From NCBI GenBank assembly GCA_041395105.1, contig JAWLBB010000009.1, positions 96,821 through 160,820 on the forward strand: a stretch of DNA of 64,000 nucleotides, in the 5' to 3' direction. Position 1 is the first letter of the stretch. Every line of letters begins with the position of its first letter. Position numbers and translations under genes: made by a program. This DNA comes from Opitutaceae bacterium. Lineage in GTDB: Bacteria; Verrucomicrobiota; Verrucomicrobiia; Opitutales; Opitutaceae. Below are positions 59,658 through 64,000 of the stretch, piece by piece. The notes under the pieces are model-generated. The model saw nothing but the letters and a program-made list of their open reading frames with translations. It searched no databases and was not told the DNA's origin.

Positions 59658-60144
59658 ATGCTGTCTTGCCATTCGGCAGGAATCCTCAAGGAATGGACAA
59701 GCGCTCGATACCATTTCGATCTTCACCCATGCATCGGCGATTACGAATTCCGCCACGCGAACCCCATGGATCTCGTGAAGATCCAGGGCCTGCTTGAGGA
59801 CAATGATCTTCCCGATCGTGGGTTGGACAGCGTCATCGGCCATTGCCTCGTCGCCGAGGTCGACGGGCAAGTCGTCGGCGCGATCGGCCTGGAACCGAAG
59901 GGGCGAAGCGGTCTGCTGAGGTCGCTGGTGGTCGCCGGCGGCCACCAGGGTCAACGCCTGGGAACGGCCCTGAATGCCCGGATGGTCAACGCCGCCTGTT
60001 TGCTCGGCATTGAGCGGCTTTACCTGCTGACAACATCGGCCGAGGCCTTTTTCGCCCCGACCGGCTGCGAAGGTGGTCGAGCAGAGCAGGGTCCCCCGGA
60101 ACCAAACCGAGGAATTCAAGAAGATGTCGCCCCATTCGACCTGC
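59658..60144 (+). pseudogene. GNAT-family N-acetyltransferase, frameshifted near the end
   Basis: The core reads cleanly from about 59766: GLLEDNDLPDRGLDSVIGH, VVGAIGLEPKGRSGLLRSLVV, the acetyl-CoA loop HQGQRLGTAL, then IERLYLLTTSAEAFF. This is the pattern of ArsN-like GNAT enzymes. At about 60070 the frame breaks and the usual tail (VPRNQTEEFKKMSPHS) continues one base over, running into the cupin frame. A valid start is uncertain because the N-terminal part before 59766 lacks clear homology. The substrate is not known. Confidence 0.6.
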
Positions 60145-60507
60145 ATGGTGCGGGATATCCGGAACATCCCCATCCACGCCACCCGCGAGCTCCTGCACAT
60201 GCAACCGGCGGTGCCCGGCGCCCGGCGCTGGGCGGTCAGCCTGAAAGATACCATGCTCACCTATCTTGAGGTGGAACCGAACAGCCGCTTCGAAACCCAC
60301 TCCCACGAAAGCGAGCAGATTACCATGGTCCTGTCCGGACTTCTCATATTCCAGATCGGACAGACCATCCACCGGGTCGTCGCGGGCGAAGTCATGGCGA
60401 TCCCGGCCAATGTGCCCCACAGCGTCTGGACCGAATCGGAGCCCGCAAAAGTCGTCGATGCCTGGTCTCCGGTCATCGAAGAATACAGCGCAAGAATCCA
60501 GGGGTGA
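60145..60507 (+). CDS. Small cupin-domain protein
   Basis: The reading frame gives about 120 residues from an ATG at 60145. Cupin motif 1 is FETHSHESEQITMVLSG (H..H....E), and motif 2 is VMAIPANVPHSVW. The two His and Glu in motif 1 with the His of motif 2 form the usual metal site. It is probably a cytoplasmic sugar- or small-molecule-binding or sensing cupin. The N-terminal residues share their frame with the tail of the disrupted acetyltransferase, so the exact start is unsure. Confidence 0.65.
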   Translation: MVRDIRNIPIHATRELLHMQPAVPGARRWAVSLKDTMLTYLEVEPNSRFETHSHESEQITMVLSGLLIFQIGQTIHRVVAGEVMAIPANVPHSVWTESEPAKVVDAWSPVIEEYSARIQG

Positions 60508-60589
60508 AGCACGGCACCGGCCATTCCGGACTGGAATCCCCTCAAGCCTGCGGCGGTCCTTCACGATTCCGTTGGAGACCGGTGCCCGA

Positions 60590-60857
60590 ACGAACCCTCG
60601 CCTGGATCCTATTCCTTGGACTGAACATGACGATGGCGCCGTCGCAGCAGGCCGGCGAACAGCCCTACACCCGCGGAGCCCTTCGCTATTTCGCCGCGCT
60701 CTCCCGTGCCGGAGTCCCGGCCGGCCTCCACCTCTACCTGGGCAACAACCACGGCTACGGAATGCGGGCCGGACCATTGACCCGATGGCCCGAAGCTGCT
60801 CGTCTCTGGCTCGAGGATCTCAATCTGATAGCGCGCCCCCGCCCCTCCGAATACTGA
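60590..60857 (+). pseudogene. C-terminal remnant of an alpha/beta-hydrolase (esterase)
   Basis: About 70 residues resemble the end of BD-FAE/acetyl-xylan-esterase-like hydrolases. ALRYFAALSRAGVPAGLHLY leads to NNHGYGMR, whose His would be the catalytic one, and WPEAARLWLEDLNL closes it. A DDGAV-like segment that could carry the catalytic Asp lies just upstream in another frame. The oxyanion and nucleophile (GxSxG) parts are absent, as only about 80 bases separate this from the cupin stop. This is a truncated, frameshifted remnant. Confidence 0.6.
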
Positions 60858-60879
60858 TCTTCATCAACCCCCACGCCCC

Positions 60880-62548
60880 ATGTCGTCAGAAGTCGAAAAG
60901 GATCTCGCCGCCATCTCCCACGCACATTCCCGCGGCCGGGGTGCCACCATCGCGACCTACCTTCGCCTGGCGGGACCCGGCTGGCTGCAAAGTGCCGTCA
61001 CGCTCGGGGGCGGATCCCTCGCCGGAAGCCTCTATCTCGGCATCCTCGCCGGGACCAACATGCTCTGGCTGCAGCCGCTCGCGATGGTCTTCGGCATCGT
61101 CATGCTCTGCGCGATCAGCTACGTCAAATTTCTCGACTGGAGAGCCCCCTTTCAGACGGTCCGCAAGCACATCAGCCCGGTCCTCCGCCTGGGCCTGGCT
61201 GGCTGCCACGGTCCTGGCGAACCTGGTCTGGTCCATGCCGCAATTCAGTCTCGGCGGAGCCGCCATCCGTCAGAACCTGGCCCCCGGCCCTGCTCGGGTC
61301 CGGGCGTCCTGCCGGATTTCCTGGAGCAAGCTGATTGTCGGTGTCCTGATGGCCGTGATCGCTGTATCCATTGTCTGGAGATACGGAGAAGGCAGCCGCG
61401 GGGTGAAGATCTTCGAAGGGATCCTCAAGGCAGTGGTCGCCTTTATCGTCCTCTGTTTTGTCGTGTGGTCGTCCAGACTGACCCCAGCCGGGGATGCCGT
61501 CTCGTGGCTCGAGGTCTTCAAGGGGTTTGTTCCCAACCTGAATCTCCTGACCCAGCCCGCCCCCGGCTATGCGCCCGTCCTCGCCGCGATGGAACCGGCC
61601 TCCCGTGTCTTCTGGTCGGAACTGATCCTCGGTCAACAGCGGGATGTCATGATCGCCACGGTCGGCACCGCGGTCGGCATCAACATGACCTTCCTCATGC
61701 CCTATATCCTTCTGGCCAAGGGCTGGACGAAGGGGTTCCGGGGATTGGCCAGCTTTGATCTCTCGACCGGACTGCTCATCCCCTTCACCATCGCGACAAG
61801 CTGCGTGGTCATTGCCGCGGCTTCGCAGTTTCACACCCGACCGGCCCCGGGGCTGCTCGGAGAAACCGACGCTCAGGGCCAGGCCATCATTGCTCCCGGC
61901 CCCATCCAGGCCTCCTACAACAGCCTCGTCCAGGCCCGGATCAAAGCCGGAGGGGCCGAACTCGAATCAGCCCCCCTTCCCCTTCCCGAACGGCAGGTGG
62001 CCGCCATGCTGGCCAAACGCGATGCCTTCGACCTGGCCAACGCCCTCACGCCGCTGACCGGAACCGTCTTCAGCCAGTTCATCTTCGGCTTCGGGGTCCT
62101 GGCCATGACCCTTTCGACCATCATCATCCTGATGCTGATCAACGGCTTTGCAGTGGCCGAGGCCGTGGGTGCCGCCAAGGGCAGCCTCACCTACAAGATG
62201 GGAACCCTCATGCCTCTGGTCGGCGTCCTCGGCCCCTTTCTCTGGAGCAAGGCTGCCTTCTGGCTGGCCGTACCCACCTCCGTCTTCGGCATGGTCCTCC
62301 TTCCCATCGCTTACGTGAGCTTTTTCCTGCTGATGAACAGTCGCCGGGCGCTGGGAGCCGAACGACCGGCCGGCAGCCGTCGCCTGCGCTGGAACCTGCT
62401 CATGGTCCTGTCGATTGCGCTGGCGACGCTCGGAAGCCTTTTCAGCATCTGGTCCAAAACCCGATGGACCGGCATCCTCAGCCTGGTCGGCCTGATCGCC
62501 GTCGCGGCCATCTGGCACTTTGCCAGGAACAACCGATCGGAACGCTGA
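60880..62548 (+). pseudogene. Nramp-like metal/proton symporter, frameshifted in the 5' third
   Basis: The first 100 or so residues (MSSEVEKDLAAISHAHSRG, GPGWLQSAVTLGGGSLAGSL) and the long C-terminal part are clearly one multi-helix transporter. They match Nramp-like proteins, with the family-typical GPGWLQS opening. Between 61185 and 61330 the frame breaks about four times. Each break is explained by one extra base, as in the C-run at about 61282 (GCCCCCGG). Restoring them gives LAWAWLAATVLANLVWSMP and NLAPALLGSGVLPDFL, and the protein then reads through to 62548. The substrate is probably a divalent metal, but this is not certain. Confidence 0.7.
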
Positions 62549-62612
62549 ACGCCGGACAGAGGCTCCTGCCCTGCACGGCACGGCACGATGATCCGGTTTC
62601 CCAACATTTCTG

Positions 62613-62642
62613 TTGCATCGCTTCCCTGTTTAATAATTATAA
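62613..62642 (+). promoter_or_regulatory. Candidate promoter of the SSS symporter gene
   Basis: TTGCAT at 62613 is followed after 17-18 bases by the AT-rich TTATAA/ATTATA, in an otherwise GC-rich gap. The spacing fits a sigma70 promoter about 50 bases before the ATG. Confidence 0.4.
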
Positions 62643-62693
62643 ACCGAAATCCGGCCTCCCTGGCCACGCGATAGCCCCAAAACACCCCCTTCT

Positions 62694-64000
62694 ATGTTTG
62701 GAACCAATTTGAACGGCTGGGACCTTCTGGTCATCGTCTTCTACTTCTGTTTTCAGCTCAGCCTTGGCCTGATTTTCCGGGTCTTCAGCAAGGATGCCAG
62801 CGACTATTTCCGGGGAGGGGGCAGCATGTTGTGGTGGCTTGTGGGGGCTTCCGCGTTCATGACCCAATTCAGCGCCTGGACTTTCACCGGCGCGGCGGGC
62901 AAGGCCTACGTCGACGGAGTGCTGGTGGCGGCAATCTTCTTCGGCAACGCGGTCGGCTACCTCTGCAACTACTTTGTCACTGCGGCCAAGTTCCGGCGGA
63001 TGCGCACGATCACCGCCATCGAAGGGGTGCGTGACCGTTATGGACACACCAACGAGCAGATCTTCACCTGGCTGCAGGTGCCGATGAGCGTTGTCTATGC
63101 CGGCATCTGGCTGAACGGCCTGGCCATCGTCGCTTCGGGATTTTTCAATGTCCCGCCCAACCTGACCATCTGGATTGTCGGCGCAGTCGTCGTCTTCATG
63201 GCCGTGTCGGGCGGTTCCTGGGCCATCGTCGCCTCAGACTTCATGCAGACGGTGCTCCTGATGACGATCACGATCGTGGCCTGTTTTCTCGCCCTCAATC
63301 ACCCGGCCGTCGGTGGCCTTTCCGGTTTCTTTGAAAAGCTGCCCGCCAGTCACTTCAAGTTCTGGGAAGCTCAGGATGCCACCTTCGTTTATGTCTGGAT
63401 TTTCGCGGCGTTCGTCATCCAATCCTTCAAGTTGAACAATATGTTCGATTCCTACCGCTACCTTTGCGTGAAGGACGACAAACAGGCCCGCAAGGCGGCC
63501 CTGATGGCGGCCGGCCTCATGTTCATCGGCCCCTTCATCTGGTTCATCCCTCCGATGGCCGCGCGGATCATCCAGCCCGATCTGGCCATCGTCTTCCCCC
63601 ATCTCGGCGAAAAGGCCTATGAAGGCGCCTTTGTCTTCATCGGAATCGAGCTGATGCCGGTCGGGATGCTCGGTCTGCTTCTTTGCGCCCTCTTCGCCGC
63701 GACGATTTCCTCAATGGATTCCGGCCTGAACCGGAATGCGGGCATCATCGTGAAGAACTTCTATCAGCCGATCTTCCGCAAGGCGGCCTCGCCCCGGGAG
63801 CTTCTCGTAACCGGGAAGGTCGCGTCCGCCATCTTCGGAGTTCTTATCATCTTCTCCGCCCTGGCCATCCGCAAGATCGAGGGCTTCGATCTCTTCGAAA
63901 TCATGATTCTCTTCGGCTCCCTGATCGCGATCCCCTACGCCATGCCCCTCGTCTGGGGTCTGTTCTTCAAGGGTGCTCCGCGCTGGGCTGCCTGGAGCAG
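62694..64000 (+). CDS. Sodium:solute symporter family transporter, 5' part (runs off window)
   Basis: The frame is open from ATG at 62694 to the window end, about 435 residues. It has many membrane segments in the SSS pattern: SDYFRGGGSMLWWLVGASAF, TQFSAWTFTGAAGKAY, then AIEGVRDRYG and SSMDSGLNRNAGI. These are typical of solute/Na+ symporters. The C-terminus is missing, and the substrate (sugar, polyol or organic acid) cannot be told. It follows the disrupted Nramp-like gene after 145 bp that hold a plausible promoter. Confidence 0.9.
   Translation, partial: MFGTNLNGWDLLVIVFYFCFQLSLGLIFRVFSKDASDYFRGGGSMLWWLVGASAFMTQFSAWTFTGAAGKAYVDGVLVAAIFFGNAVGYLCNYFVTAAKFRRMRTITAIEGVRDRYGHTNEQIFTWLQVPMSVVYAGIWLNGLAIVASGFFNVPPNLTIWIVGAVVVFMAVSGGSWAIVASDFMQTVLLMTITIVACFLALNHPAVGGLSGFFEKLPASHFKFWEAQDATFVYVWIFAAFVIQSFKLNNMFDSYRYLCVKDDKQARKAALMAAGLMFIGPFIWFIPPMAARIIQPDLAIVFPHLGEKAYEGAFVFIGIELMPVGMLGLLLCALFAATISSMDSGLNRNAGIIVKNFYQPIFRKAASPRELLVTGKVASAIFGVLIIFSALAIRKIEGFDLFEIMILFGSLIAIPYAMPLVWGLFFKGAPRWAAWS

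Noticed and set aside
60266..61180. Plus-strand frame running from the cupin region into the transporter as one long protein
   Set aside because: Its first 300 codons are Arg/Ser/Pro-rich shadow sequence of the cupin, the esterase remnant and the 5' end of the transporter; only the part from about 61195 onward is real coding sequence, joined to the upstream frame by indels.

Overview
The window is GC-rich and densely coding. It looks like a chromosome segment of a Verrucomicrobiota bacterium, probably near Opitutales. This rests on very large secreted proteins ending in a tandem 'NxxxRGxVGxGxxIMIPGFVI' module that I associate with that phylum, GAF-like/LuxR regulators, DUF1080 proteins, and genes that mostly lack a clear Shine-Dalgarno. 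No tRNA, rRNA, CRISPR array or intact insertion sequence was seen.

Layout. 1-2177: 5' part of glgB and a LuxR-type regulator, both on the minus strand. 2178-29113: two giant secreted proteins (A, 3575 aa; B, 4196 aa) with a second LuxR-type regulator and a TPR lipoprotein between them. 29203-36244: a NERD-domain membrane protein, feoB with a DtxR-FeoA fusion gene, an MFS transporter and a GntR/LacI-type regulator. 36245-36893: repeat-rich intergenic DNA. 36894-56923: giant protein C (3523 aa) and a fourth giant protein split by a frameshift into E (about 2395 aa) and D (621 aa). 57360-64000, plus strand: a metallophosphoesterase, a DUF1080 gene, a GNAT acetyltransferase, a cupin, an esterase remnant, an Nramp-like transporter and an SSS symporter that runs off the window. 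The part from about 58.95 to 61.33 kb is riddled with frameshifts.

The four giant proteins are the main feature. All combine beta-helix and/or Gly-rich repeats, a CARDB-like domain, a DUF7619-like domain, an Fn3-like domain and an almost identical tandem C-terminal module of about 275 residues. The middles differ. A and C carry arrays of carboxypeptidase-regulatory-like domains and an unrecognised helical domain flanked by cysteines. B and E carry RHS/YD repeats. The near-identical 3' ends, which in pairs extend past the stop codon, point to recent duplication or gene conversion. I infer that the C-terminal module is a surface-sorting or anchoring signal and that the locus is a modular surface-protein (adhesin or toxin-delivery) island. 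The sequence does not prove this.

The feo genes form a translationally coupled ferrous-iron uptake operon with its own metal-responsive regulator. The rest looks like carbohydrate handling and transport.
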